Origin: Desulfobacterales bacterium
GTDB taxonomy: Bacteria > Desulfobacterota > Desulfobacteria > Desulfobacterales > SpSt-501
Direction of reading: 5' to 3'
Assembly: GCA_030834695.1 (NCBI GenBank)
Contig: JAUQXK010000101.1
Location: forward strand, 87,926 to 151,925
DNA length: 64,000 nt
Shown: in pieces, positions 17,638 through 25,855 of the stretch
How the letters are laid out: each line of letters opens with the position of its first letter
How positions within the stretch are numbered: the stretch's first letter is position 1
Made by a program: the position numbers and the translations under genes
The notes under the pieces: generated by a model
What the model was told of the DNA's origin: nothing
Database searches by the model: none
What the model saw: the letters and a program-made list of their open reading frames with translations, nothing else

Positions 17638-18267
17638 TCAGGGCATCGGTGCAACGGCGAAAATCACCGTGCTCCATACGGCGTGCGAGATGATAACCGG
17701 CGCCAGGCTGCCTGTGCGAGCATACATGGCTCCCCAAAAGGCTCCGGCGACCGCGGCGGCGCCGACCAGCATGAAATTGAACGACCAGATGTGTACGCCG
17801 GCGTAGATGGCTGTGGCGGCCGCCCATCCCGGCCAGCGGCCGAAGCGTTCCATCAGGCTGCGTTGGAGATACCCTCTCCAGTAAATTTCCTCGCTGGGTC
17901 CCGTGACGAAAAAAAGCAGCGTCGCGATGACGCCCATGGGCATCCCGGCGCCTTTGTGGTAAATGCCTCCGATCTGGCGGCCGGCAAAATCAAAAATGGC
18001 GATGGAAATCGTTCGCCCGGTCCAGAAAATGAGGTAAAGCAGTGCGGCCGACGCCAGTCCGAGCGCCACGGCCCGGCCGCCCCAGCCGAATTCATGACGT
18101 GCCCGCGGGTCCAAGACGATGGCGATGCCCGCCAGCAGCGCGGCGGACAGCGAAATCTTGATCCAAAAGGAGGCCCACTCCAGCGCGAATGTGATAAACC
18201 ACAATGCAGCGGCCAGAAGCACGGTCGCCGCCAGCGGCAGGAAACGCAGGTGTGCGGGCGTCACCAC
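17638..18267 (-). CDS. CPBP-family intramembrane metalloprotease
   Basis: A 209-aa polytopic protein with about six hydrophobic segments. It has the CPBP (Abi/Rce1-like) signature E-E-I-Y-W-R-G near residue 125, followed by a His in G-V-H-I-W-S-F and one in I-S-H-A-V-W-S, the expected metal and catalytic residues. The family cleaves prenylated or small membrane peptides; bacterial substrates are mostly unknown. A GTG start overlaps the menA stop, so it is read from the menA transcript. The pairing with a prenyltransferase may be meaningful or only operonic. Confidence 0.88.
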   Translation of the reverse strand: MVTPAHLRFLPLAATVLLAAALWFITFALEWASFWIKISLSAALLAGIAIVLDPRARHEFGWGGRAVALGLASAALLYLIFWTGRTISIAIFDFAGRQIGGIYHKGAGMPMGVIATLLFFVTGPSEEIYWRGYLQRSLMERFGRWPGWAAATAIYAGVHIWSFNFMLVGAAAVAGAFWGAMYARTGSLAPVIISHAVWSTVIFAVAPMP

Positions 18268-19154
18268 CAGACCTTTACGACCAGCGAGAAAACCAACAGC
18301 AGACCGAACGCGGTATCGAGCTTGGCGGTCTGCGCATCGGCGTCGAGCGGAATGTTGTGGGCCATCTGACGCAGCAGCTTGACCGCCAACGGGGTGGACA
18401 GCAAGACGATCAGCGACCAGATGGTCAACGGGCCGAACACCGCCATGATCACAACCGCCAGATAGGCCGCCACAATCAGCCCCAAATACAACGAAACGCC
18501 CCTGCGTTCGCCCAGCACGATGGCCAGGGTTTGAATGCCCTTGCTGCGGTCATAGCGGACGTCGCGGATGTTGTTGGCGAGCAGAACCAGCGCCACGAGC
18601 ACGCCGAAGGGAATCGAGATGAGCAATGCGTCGGCGCTGACGGCCTGCTGTTGAACGTAATAAGCACCGGTGACCATCAGCGGACCCCACATCAGAAACA
18701 CCGAGAACTCGCCCAGCGCCTTGTATTTGTAATTCAGCGGTGCAGCCGTATACGTGATTCCGGCCGCCGTTCCGATGATCCCCAGGACGAGCACCAGCAT
18801 GCCGCGGGTGGCGGTCAGGAAGACACCGATCAGTGCAGCGAGGAGATAGAGCAGGTAGGCCGCGATGCGAACCTGATCCAGTTGGAGTCGCCCCTCCATC
18901 AAGGGGTGTGGGCGGTAGCGCGCCGTCGGGACGTCCGGGCTGTCCACGCCGTGCCGCACATCGTCATAGTCGTTGATGAGGTTGCTGGCCGCGTGCATCA
19001 GGACCGCTGCGATCAGGGTCAAGAGGTACAGCGGCCAGGAGAAAGCCCCCTCCACCGCGGCGACGGCGCTGCCGACACTGACGGAAATGGCGGTCATGGT
19101 GAAGGACCACGGCCGAGCCGCCAAGAACCAGTTGCGATACGCGGTATCTATCAT
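18261..19154 (-). CDS. menA: UbiA-family prenyltransferase, probable MenA
   Basis: A 297-aa membrane protein with about eight transmembrane helices. The first Asp motif is N-L-I-N-D-Y-D-D-V-R-H-G-V-D (near residue 65) and the second region is N-N-I-R-D-V-R-Y-D-R near residue 195. These fit 1,4-dihydroxy-2-naphthoate polyprenyltransferase, which attaches the polyprenyl tail in menaquinone synthesis. The short N terminus W-F-L-A-A-R-P-W-S-F is also MenA-like. Menaquinone is the usual quinone of anaerobic Desulfobacterota. Another UbiA-family role cannot be excluded. It is followed with overlap by the CPBP protease gene. Confidence 0.82.
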   Translation of the reverse strand: MIDTAYRNWFLAARPWSFTMTAISVSVGSAVAAVEGAFSWPLYLLTLIAAVLMHAASNLINDYDDVRHGVDSPDVPTARYRPHPLMEGRLQLDQVRIAAYLLYLLAALIGVFLTATRGMLVLVLGIIGTAAGITYTAAPLNYKYKALGEFSVFLMWGPLMVTGAYYVQQQAVSADALLISIPFGVLVALVLLANNIRDVRYDRSKGIQTLAIVLGERRGVSLYLGLIVAAYLAVVIMAVFGPLTIWSLIVLLSTPLAVKLLRQMAHNIPLDADAQTAKLDTAFGLLLVFSLVVKVWW

Positions 19155-19170
19155 TCCAGTTTTCTAGTTT

Positions 19171-19698
19171 CTAGGGCTTGCCCGGTTGCGGTGGGTTGAG
19201 AGCCGTGCGAGCTTCTTCTGATGCGGCCCGCGCCGTATCGATGGCTCGCTGTGCTTCGGCCCGGGCCGCTTCGGCCTTTTCTTCCTCGGCCCGGATCTTG
19301 TATTTGAACTGCTCCCGGCGTGACGGCGTGTTGCCGAAGCGTTTGCGGTACTCCAACGCGTGCTGGGTTTGTTCATCCGCTTTCTGGACAGCTTCCTGCG
19401 CTTGTTCGTCCGCTTCGCGTGCGCGGCGGAGGATGCCCTCAAGATCGGAACGGCGCTTGTCATCCAGCCGCGCCTCGTCGCGCTGCAGACGTTGCTGCTG
19501 ACGCTGCCTGGCTTCGGCCGGCGTCACCGCCGAATCCTCGACGACGTCTTTGACGCTGGCGTCCACCGGCGGGGGATCGTCGGTGATATACAGTTTCCCG
19601 CGGGAGTCGGTCCAGGTATACACTTTGCTCTGCGCCTGAGCACCGGTGTCCGCCACCAATGCAATGACCAACGACGCCAAGAGGATCATCGATTTCAT
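19171..19698 (-). CDS. DUF4124-domain exported protein
   Basis: A 175-aa protein with a Sec signal peptide ending near A-Q-A-Q (residue 23). A DUF4124 segment follows at once: K-V-Y-T-W-T-D-S-R-G-K-L-Y-I-T-D-D-P-P. The rest is a highly charged helix rich in Gln, Arg, Glu and Ala, probably a long coiled coil. DUF4124 domains occur in periplasmic or envelope proteins of unknown function. AAGGAGGG precedes ATG by five bases. It lies just upstream of menA on the same strand (16 bases). A second DUF4124 protein is encoded at 26671-27198. Confidence 0.82.
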   Translation of the reverse strand: MKSMILLASLVIALVADTGAQAQSKVYTWTDSRGKLYITDDPPPVDASVKDVVEDSAVTPAEARQRQQQRLQRDEARLDDKRRSDLEGILRRAREADEQAQEAVQKADEQTQHALEYRKRFGNTPSRREQFKYKIRAEEEKAEAARAEAQRAIDTARAASEEARTALNPPQPGKP

Positions 19699-19885
19699 CG
19701 CAGCCCTCCTTGAAAGCCATCGGGTAGCTATGAGGATGGCATAAAATTATCTGAAAAGGCCTGATATGTCAATTTCAGCGGGCTGCGGCGGTTTTTGGGG
19801 CGGCTGCCGACGAATACCGGAAACCGCTTGCCGTGGTGGACGTATCCCTGCCGGATGGACCCGGCTCCACAGCCGGGTCGGAAAC

Positions 19886-22243
19886 CTATCCGATTTTCGG
19901 CGGGACGGACATCTCGGTCCAGAATCTCAGCAGACCGCCGGCGAAATCGTCAGGATTCCTTATCGGTCGCGGCCGCCATCCCTCGGGCAACAGCGCCCGG
20001 TAGTGCTCTGAACCGTAGCGCTGGTCGATCAGCAGAACGACCCCGCGGTCGGTTTCGGAGCGGATGACCCGGCCGGCGGCCTGCAGCACGCGGTTGATGC
20101 CGGGGTACAGGTAGGCGTATTCGAAGCCCTGCTCCAGGCGGTCCGCGAAGTAGCTGCGGATCAGCTCCCGCTCCAGGCCGACGGCCGGCAGCCCCACGCC
20201 GACGACCGCCGCTCCGGAAAGCCGCGTCCCAACCAAATCGATCCCTTCGCCGAAGATGCCGCCCATGACGGCAAAGCCGACCAGGGTGCGCGGGTTGTCG
20301 GTTTCGAAACGCTCCAGAAAGGCCTCGCGTTGCCGCTCGCCCATGCCCGGCTGCTGGACGATCACGCCGATATCCGGGCGTGCCGCCTGAAATGCCTCCA
20401 GCACCAACCGCAGGTACTGGTAGGACGGGAAAAAGAGGAGGTAATTGCCCGCCCGAGTTTCCACCATGCAGTGAAGGATTCGGGCCACCTCGGACTTGGT
20501 GCGGTCGCGGTGCCGATAGTAGGTCGACAGCCGGTCGGCGACGAACACGGCCAAGTTCTCGGACGGAAACGGCGAGGGCAGGGACAAGGTTTCGGCGGAT
20601 GTGCTGGCGAGCATCGTCTGGAAGTAATCCAGCGGGGTCAGCGTCGCCGAGAAAAATACGGCCGAACCACAGCGAGCCAAGGCCGCGCCGATCTGCCGCG
20701 ACGGGTCGATGCAAAAGAGCTTGAGCCGTACATCGGGAGATAGGGTCTCATAGCAGGCCGCATAGCTTTCATCGAATTGTTCGGCCACGCGCAGGAAGCC
20801 GCCGGTTTCGAAATAGCGCTCCAGAAGCTCCTCCCGAAAAACGGATTTAAGATTCTTCTCAAGCCATTTCTCGGCGGCGGCCATGAAATCGCGCAGCAAG
20901 GGATAGAGCTCGTCCGGTGCGCTGCGGTCGGCGATCGGTGCGCCGGCCGCTTCGACGCGCTGGCGGGCCGCCAGCATCCAGCGGTTGATCTTTCCCAGGC
21001 AGCGGTAAACCGCCGGAAGGCTGCCCTTCACCGCCCGGCGCAGTTCCAGGAACGGCTGCTTGCGGAGTTCGGCCGAGAACATTTCGCGGGACCGATCCAC
21101 CAGGTTGTGGGCCTCGTCAACCAGAAAAACATGGTCGCCGGTTCGCTCTAAAAAGAAATGGCGCAAATAGGCCTTGGGATCGAAGGCGTAGTTGTAGTCA
21201 CCGATGATCAGGTCGGCCCAACGAGAGAGATCAAGGGAGAACTCAAAGGGGCACACCCGAAATTTCTGTGCGGTTGCGGCTACGGCCTCGCGCGTCCAGG
21301 CATCCTCATCAAACAGGGCGCGGCGGGCCGCCGGCAGTCGATCATAGTGGCCGCGGGCGAAGTCGCATTCCTCGGGGCGGCAGGCATGGTCGGGGTTGAA
21401 GCAGGCCTTTTCCTTGGCGGTCAGGGCGAGCGTCTTCAAGCGCAAGCCCCTCGCCCGCAGCTCGTCCAGGGCTTTTTCAGCCGCCATGCGGGTCGTGGTG
21501 CGGGCGGTCAAATAGAAGACCTTTGAGCCGGCGCGCTCGGCGACGGAGCATACGGCAGGGAAGAGCACGGCCATGGTCTTGCCGATGCCGGTAGCGGCCT
21601 GGATAAAAATCCGGCCGGCCTCCTGGATGGTCCGGCCGACCGCGTCCACCATTTCGCGCTGGCCGGGACGATAGTCCTCGAACGGAAACGCAAGCTGCCG
21701 GCCGGCAGCATCCCGTCGACGCTGCCAATGGGTGATGAGCATTGCCCATTGCAGATACCGCCCGACGAGGTCCTCGAAAAACGACTGCAGTTCGCTCCGG
21801 GTAAAAAAACGGCGGATGTCCCGGGAGGCGCCTGTCTCCAACCGCGCATAGGTCAATTGAACACCGGCTTCGGTCAGGTCGTGTTCCGCGGCGTAAAGAA
21901 AGGCATAGACTTTGGCCTGCCCCCAATGGAGGGGGTTATCCTCGCGCAGGCATTCTTCCGGGTTGCGGCGGGTGGTCTTGATCTCGTCGATGACCGGAAC
22001 GGCGCCGCTTTCAAATACGCCGTCTATCCGACCGGTGATGTCCAGCACCAGGTCCGGTGTTTCCACTTGGTGGGCGATGGTGACTTCCGCTGCGTACCCG
22101 ACCGGCCGCGAATATTGAATCCTCTGGTGCAGCTTGATGGCGTCGGCCGCGCGGGAGGCCCCGGAAAACTCGACGTTCAGATCGCCGCTGCGCAGCACAA
22201 ACTCGACCAGTTCGCGCACGCCGATGGTCAGATGGGGTTTCAT
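19886..22243 (-). CDS. XPD/DinG-like helicase with N-terminal PD-(D/E)XK nuclease
   Basis: A 785-aa protein that appears to join a nuclease to an iron-sulfur superfamily 2 helicase. Residues about 60-120 have a RecB/Cas4-type nuclease core: Asp74 in G-R-I-D-G, Asp86-Glu87-Ile-Lys89, and Q-x3-Y (Gln110, Tyr114). The helicase has Walker A A-T-G-I-G-K-T (218-224), four Cys suited to a [4Fe-4S] cluster (282, 289, 294, 332), D-E-A-H (377-380), and C-terminal motifs including G-G-I-F-G-E-G-I-D and Q-A-A-G-R-V-I-R-S. It probably unwinds and cuts damaged or structured DNA. It is divergent from the sigma-54 activator pair. The start has no clear ribosome site. Confidence 0.85.
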   Translation of the reverse strand: MKPHLTIGVRELVEFVLRSGDLNVEFSGASRAADAIKLHQRIQYSRPVGYAAEVTIAHQVETPDLVLDITGRIDGVFESGAVPVIDEIKTTRRNPEECLREDNPLHWGQAKVYAFLYAAEHDLTEAGVQLTYARLETGASRDIRRFFTRSELQSFFEDLVGRYLQWAMLITHWQRRRDAAGRQLAFPFEDYRPGQREMVDAVGRTIQEAGRIFIQAATGIGKTMAVLFPAVCSVAERAGSKVFYLTARTTTRMAAEKALDELRARGLRLKTLALTAKEKACFNPDHACRPEECDFARGHYDRLPAARRALFDEDAWTREAVAATAQKFRVCPFEFSLDLSRWADLIIGDYNYAFDPKAYLRHFFLERTGDHVFLVDEAHNLVDRSREMFSAELRKQPFLELRRAVKGSLPAVYRCLGKINRWMLAARQRVEAAGAPIADRSAPDELYPLLRDFMAAAEKWLEKNLKSVFREELLERYFETGGFLRVAEQFDESYAACYETLSPDVRLKLFCIDPSRQIGAALARCGSAVFFSATLTPLDYFQTMLASTSAETLSLPSPFPSENLAVFVADRLSTYYRHRDRTKSEVARILHCMVETRAGNYLLFFPSYQYLRLVLEAFQAARPDIGVIVQQPGMGERQREAFLERFETDNPRTLVGFAVMGGIFGEGIDLVGTRLSGAAVVGVGLPAVGLERELIRSYFADRLEQGFEYAYLYPGINRVLQAAGRVIRSETDRGVVLLIDQRYGSEHYRALLPEGWRPRPIRNPDDFAGGLLRFWTEMSVPPKIG

Positions 22244-22350
22244 TAAAGGTGTCCAAATCCTCGATTGCGATTTTTAAGAAAAACTGCTATCAAAAAAACG
22301 CCGGCAAATCTACCGACAGCTCGATGGACAGCTATCTCGGGAAGAATTCC

Positions 22351-23388
22351 ATGAGTGGTTCCAACCTTACGTCCAACAAGATCATCCCTATCGCGAGCTC
22401 CCCACCAACGGCCTTCAAGGACATCATCGGGCAAAGCCCGCCGATGAAGAGTATTTTTCGCATGGTCGAGAAGGTGGCCGGAAGCGACACCACCATCATG
22501 CTCAATGGCGAAACCGGCACCGGCAAGGGAGTGATCGCCCGGGCCATCCATGAGTGCTCGCCGCGCCGCAGCAAGCCGCTGATCCAGATCAATTGCGGGG
22601 CTACGCCGGAGGGCCTGCTGGAGAGTGAATTCTTCGGCTACCGCCGCGGCGCTTTCACGGGAGCGGTGGCGGACAAACCCGGAAAGTTCGAGATGGCCAA
22701 CGGCGGCACCATCTTCCTGGACGAGATCGGCGACATGAGCGCCGATCTCCAAGTGAAGGTGCTGCGCGTGCTGGAAGAGGGGGAGTTCGAGCGCGTCGGC
22801 GGCCGCGAGACCATCAAGGTGGATGCGCGCATCATCGCGGCGACGCACCGCGACCTGGAGGAAGAGGTTCAGAAGGGCCATTTCCGAGAAGATCTTTTTT
22901 ATCGGCTTTACGTGATTCCCATCATGCTGCCTGCGCTGCGGGAGCACAAAAGCGATATTCCGTTTCTCGTGCATCACTTCCTCGAAGAGTTCGCCCGCAA
23001 AAACCAGAAGAACGTCATGAAAGTTGCGCCGGAAGCCATGCAACTATTGATGAACTATCCATGGTACGGCAACGTGCGCGAGCTAAAAAACACGATCGAA
23101 CGCATCGTGGTCCTCAAGGACGGAAATACCCTGGGAGCGGACGATTTGCCGGAAAAGGTCCGGATGGACGAAGCGCCGGCCGGCCGGCGAAGGGGCGCGA
23201 GCGGGGGAGAGGAAGGCATTTCGTTTCAAACAGCGGTTTCGGAGTTCGAAAAGGCGCTGATTCTGAGCGCGCTTGAAAAAACCAACTGGGTCAAGAACCG
23301 CGCTGCGGATCTGCTCCAAATCAAGCGCACCACGCTGGTGGAAAAGATCAAGCGGTATCAGCTCGAAAAACCCGCGGGGGATATCTAA
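22351..23388 (+). CDS. Sigma-54-dependent activator without receiver domain
   Basis: The product is 345 aa from the ATG at 22351 (GGGAAG nearby); an in-frame GTG at 22249 and ATG at 22324 are alternatives. The AAA+ domain is complete: Walker A G-E-T-G-T-G-K-G (53-60), the sigma-54-contacting G-A-F-T-G-A loop (100-105), Walker B G-G-T-I-F-L-D-E, then P-A-L-R-E-H and W-Y-G-N-V-R-E-L. A Fis-type helix-turn-helix closes the protein (N-R-A-A-D-L-L-Q-I-K-R-T-T-L). There is no receiver, PAS or GAF domain. The stop shares its A with the ATG of the next gene (TAATG), so the two proteins should be made in fixed ratio. Confidence 0.93.
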   Translation: MSGSNLTSNKIIPIASSPPTAFKDIIGQSPPMKSIFRMVEKVAGSDTTIMLNGETGTGKGVIARAIHECSPRRSKPLIQINCGATPEGLLESEFFGYRRGAFTGAVADKPGKFEMANGGTIFLDEIGDMSADLQVKVLRVLEEGEFERVGGRETIKVDARIIAATHRDLEEEVQKGHFREDLFYRLYVIPIMLPALREHKSDIPFLVHHFLEEFARKNQKNVMKVAPEAMQLLMNYPWYGNVRELKNTIERIVVLKDGNTLGADDLPEKVRMDEAPAGRRRGASGGEEGISFQTAVSEFEKALILSALEKTNWVKNRAADLLQIKRTTLVEKIKRYQLEKPAGDI

Positions 23389-24545
23389 TGTCGACGAGCG
23401 ATGCGGAAATTCTGTTTGTGGACGACGACCGTACGATTCTGGAGCTGGTCCGGGAGTACCTGTCGGAAATCGGATACCGGGTGGAGGTGGTCGACAACGG
23501 CATGCAGGCCCTGGAGCGGATCAAGGCTCAACCCTACGCCATTGTTTTCACGGACATCAAGATGCCCGACATCGACGGGCTGGATCTGCTGTCGGCCATC
23601 AAGGAATACCGGCCGGAGACCGAGGTGATCATCGTTACCGGCCACGGCTCGATGGAATCGGCCATCAAGGCCATGAAGTTCGGAAGCTATGACTATCTTC
23701 AGAAACCCTTCAAGCTGAATGTGCTGAAGATCATCATCGACCGCATCCTCGACGCCAAAAAACTCAAGCAGGAAAAGATCGTTCTGAAAACGCGAGTTAA
23801 GGAACGGCACCGGTACGAAGGACTGGTCGGCATCAGCCTCAAGATGCAGGAGATTTACGACATCGTCGACCGCATCCGGCGGACTGGTGCGAACGTCCTG
23901 ATCGAGGGCGAAAGCGGCACGGGCAAGGAGTTGACGGCTCACATGATCCATCGCACCAGCGACCGCAACCCCAAACCTTTTGTGGCCGTGTCCTGCAAGA
24001 GCCTGTTTCGGGGCGCAGCGGCGGAGGCTTCGGCGGAGCGTGTGCACGAAATGCTCCAAGGCGCGGCGGAAGGCTCCTTGTTTCTGGATGACATCTGCGA
24101 ACTGCCGGAATCCGCCCAGGCCGCCCTGGCCGAGCTTTTGCGTGAACGCCATGCGGACGCCGCGTCCGGGGCCGGACCCCGGCTCATCGCCTCCACCAAC
24201 AGGGTCGTTAAAGAGGCACTGGCGAAAGGCATCCTGGACAAAGGCCTGCACGCCTGCCTGTCCGAGGTTTTTATCCAGATGCCGCCGCTAAGGGACCGCA
24301 AGGAGGACATCTGCCTGCTCATCAATCACTTTTTGGATCAGTTCAACGCCAAGAGCGGAAAAAAGGTCCTGGCCGTGGCACCCGAGGCCATGGACTACTT
24401 GTTGAGCTACAACTGGCCGGGCAACGTCATTCAATTGGAAAACGTGATTGAGCGGGCGTTTGCTCTCGGCGTGGAACTGGTAATCCAAATTGATGATCTG
24501 CCGGCAGAGATCAAGACCGCCGGTGAGATCGCGCGGATGCACTGA
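23388..24545 (+). CDS. Receiver-AAA protein lacking GAFTGA and HTH
   Basis: A 385-aa protein. The N-terminal receiver is intact: acidic pocket D12-D14, phospho-acceptor Asp56, Thr84 and Lys106. The AAA+ part keeps Walker A G-E-S-G-T-G-K-E (174-181) and P-P-L-R-D-R-K-E-D-I, but the segment that should hold G-A-F-T-G-A is an Ala-rich replacement (F-R-G-A-A-A-E-A-S-A). Walker B is S-L-F-L-D-D-I, and the protein stops after W-P-G-N-V without a Fis domain. It should be unable to remodel sigma-54 or bind DNA alone. It is most simply read as a phosphorylation-responsive partner of the preceding activator. A strong terminator follows. Confidence 0.9.
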   Translation: MSTSDAEILFVDDDRTILELVREYLSEIGYRVEVVDNGMQALERIKAQPYAIVFTDIKMPDIDGLDLLSAIKEYRPETEVIIVTGHGSMESAIKAMKFGSYDYLQKPFKLNVLKIIIDRILDAKKLKQEKIVLKTRVKERHRYEGLVGISLKMQEIYDIVDRIRRTGANVLIEGESGTGKELTAHMIHRTSDRNPKPFVAVSCKSLFRGAAAEASAERVHEMLQGAAEGSLFLDDICELPESAQAALAELLRERHADAASGAGPRLIASTNRVVKEALAKGILDKGLHACLSEVFIQMPPLRDRKEDICLLINHFLDQFNAKSGKKVLAVAPEAMDYLLSYNWPGNVIQLENVIERAFALGVELVIQIDDLPAEIKTAGEIARMH

Positions 24546-24550
24546 TCATT

Positions 24551-24599
24551 AAACGCTCGCCGGCCGAATCCGTTACTCGGTTCGGCCGGCGAGCGTTTT
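24551..24599. terminator. Rho-independent terminator
   Basis: An 18-bp perfect stem (24551-24568 with 24581-24598, AAACGCTCGCCGGCCGAA) has a 12-nt loop and ends in GTTTTC. It lies between the receiver-AAA gene and the convergent hsp20 gene. AAAA on the left side allows it to work for both strands. Confidence 0.9.
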
Positions 24600-24636
24600 C
24601 CGATTCAGGACCTGGGGAGGTCCGGCCACCGTAGAA

Positions 24637-25041
24637 TCAAGTTGCCTTTATGGCAATCCTGCGGGGGGTGGCCTTTTCGACCTTGGGAAGGGTGAGGCGA
24701 AGAACGCCGTCTCCCAGTTTGGCGTCGATCTTGTTCTGGTCGATCACCTCCGAAAGGGTGAACTGCCGATAGAATCGCCCGGTATCGTACTCGATGAGCA
24801 CGCCCTCCTCTGCAACGGACCCCACCGCTTCGATGTCTCCGGTGATGGTCAGGATGTTGTCGCGCAGGTCGATGTTAAGCTTCTCGGATTTGACTCCGGG
24901 GATATCGGCCAGCAACGTGATCTCCTTCTCGGTTTCAAAAATGTCCACCTGAGGAGTGAACACCGCACCCGGGGTCGTCTGTTCGGCCGGAGTCGTCAGC
25001 TCCTGTTTTTCTTTGACTGTGATATCCTTGCCGTCTGCCAT
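24637..25041 (-). CDS. Small heat shock protein (Hsp20/alpha-crystallin)
   Basis: A 134-aa holdase chaperone. The alpha-crystallin domain covers about residues 35-125: V-D-I-F-E-T-E-K-E-I-T, A-D-I-P-G-V-K, L-N-I-D-L-R-D-N-I-L-T-I-T-G, and near the end A-K-L-G-D-G-V-L-R-L-T-L-P-K. AAGGAGGTG sits six bases before the ATG at 25041; the GTG nine bases upstream overlaps this ribosome site and is unlikely to be used. It is the second gene of a tandem hsp20 pair, 21 bases after the first. It probably prevents aggregation of unfolding proteins under heat or redox stress. Confidence 0.93.
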   Translation of the reverse strand: MADGKDITVKEKQELTTPAEQTTPGAVFTPQVDIFETEKEITLLADIPGVKSEKLNIDLRDNILTITGDIEAVGSVAEEGVLIEYDTGRFYRQFTLSEVIDQNKIDAKLGDGVLRLTLPKVEKATPRRIAIKAT

Positions 25042-25062
25042 TTTGTTCACCTCCTTTCATTC

Positions 25063-25518
25063 CTATCGCACAGCGATCTGGCGCGGCTTGGCAACTTCCG
25101 CCTTGGGAACCACGACGGTGAGAATGCCGTTGACCAGGCTGGCATCCACCTTGTTCGGATCGATCTCGCCGGGCATGGCGATCATTCGGGAAAACTTTCC
25201 GGCTTCGCGCTCCCGGCGATGCCAGCGGGCGTCCTTGTTTTCCGCAGGGATCTTGCGTTCGCCGCTAACCGCAACGCTATTGGCGGTCGCCTGGATGTCG
25301 AGTTCTCCGGCAACCACGCCGGGGAGTTCCGCCCGGATGAAATAACTGTCTTTGCTTTCGGTCAGGTTGATCAGCGGAAACACGCCGGCGTAAGGCCTTT
25401 GATAGGCGCCGCCAAAGCCTTCCATCAATCGGTCCATTTGACGTTTCATGCGCTCGAGTTCGGCAAATGGACTCTTGAATTCCCAGCTCGGAAATCCTAG
25501 AAGTCTTCTGTAAATCAT
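25063..25518 (-). CDS. Small heat shock protein (Hsp20/alpha-crystallin)
   Basis: A 151-aa Hsp20 protein that begins M-I-Y-R-R-L-L-G-F. The ATG at 25518 is eight bases after AAAGGAG; a frame opening at 25590 has no such site. The N-terminal region F-A-E-L-E-R-M-K-R-Q-M-D-R-L is the usual amphipathic arm. The alpha-crystallin domain runs to the end, with R-A-E-L-P-G-V, I-Q-A-T-A-N-S-V-A-V-S-G-E-R and S-L-V-N-G-I-L-T-V-V-V-P-K. It is followed by a second, clearly different hsp20, so the two may form mixed oligomers. A good promoter lies at 25571-25598. Confidence 0.94.
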   Translation of the reverse strand: MIYRRLLGFPSWEFKSPFAELERMKRQMDRLMEGFGGAYQRPYAGVFPLINLTESKDSYFIRAELPGVVAGELDIQATANSVAVSGERKIPAENKDARWHRREREAGKFSRMIAMPGEIDPNKVDASLVNGILTVVVPKAEVAKPRQIAVR

Positions 25519-25570
25519 ATTGAATTCTCCTTTCATGATTTTGGTTTTAGGATTTTCCTTTACTGGCGAA

Positions 25571-25598
25571 AATTTAAAATCGATAATCAATATGTCAA
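25571..25598 (-). promoter_or_regulatory. Sigma-70-like promoter of the hsp20 pair
   Basis: On the minus strand TTGACA (25593-25598) is followed after 16 bases by TAAATT (25571-25576), within an AT-rich region just upstream of the first hsp20. The perfect -35 box favours housekeeping sigma over a sigma-32 promoter. No CIRCE or HAIR operator was seen. The leader to the ATG would be about 45 bases. Confidence 0.6.
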
Positions 25599-25729
25599 GA
25601 TAAAAAATTTATTATTTGCTTAATTACGAAAAAATAATTAATTGATTAGTAATGAATATGAGTCGGTTTGATTCTAAAGCCGCGGCGATAGCAGGTGTCG
25701 GAATGGCGGTAAGCGCTTATCGAAAAAAA

Positions 25730-25767
25730 CGAAAACCTGCAGATCCGTTGGGCTCTGCAGGTTTTCG
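25730..25767 (-). terminator. Rho-independent terminator of the LysM gene
   Basis: A perfect 14-bp stem (CGAAAACCTGCAGA at 25730-25743, complement at 25754-25767) has a 10-nt loop. On the minus strand it is followed by seven T. It ends the LysM transcript and insulates the hsp20 promoter. Confidence 0.9.
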
Positions 25768-25776
25768 GGAAACTAA

Positions 25777-25814
25777 AACGCTCCGGCTCTTTTCGAAAAC
25801 GGAACCGGAGCGTT
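25777..25814 (-). terminator. Second terminator-like hairpin after the LysM gene
   Basis: A 10-bp stem AACGCTCCGG/CCGGAGCGTT (25777-25786 and 25805-25814) has an 18-nt loop, followed on the minus strand by TTTAGTTT. It lies just upstream of the 25730-25767 terminator in the direction of transcription, making a tandem pair. Confidence 0.65.
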
Positions 25815-25855
25815 ACGATGAAAAGTGAGTGAAATCGACGCGGGGGGTCCTATCC

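Noticed and set aside
19859..19878. 8-bp hairpin after the nuclease-helicase gene as a terminator
   Set aside because: No T run follows on either strand.
19886..22243. CRISPR-linked Cas4-DinG protein
   Set aside because: No repeats with regular spacing and no other cas gene lie in the window; the nuclease motif alone does not show a defence role.
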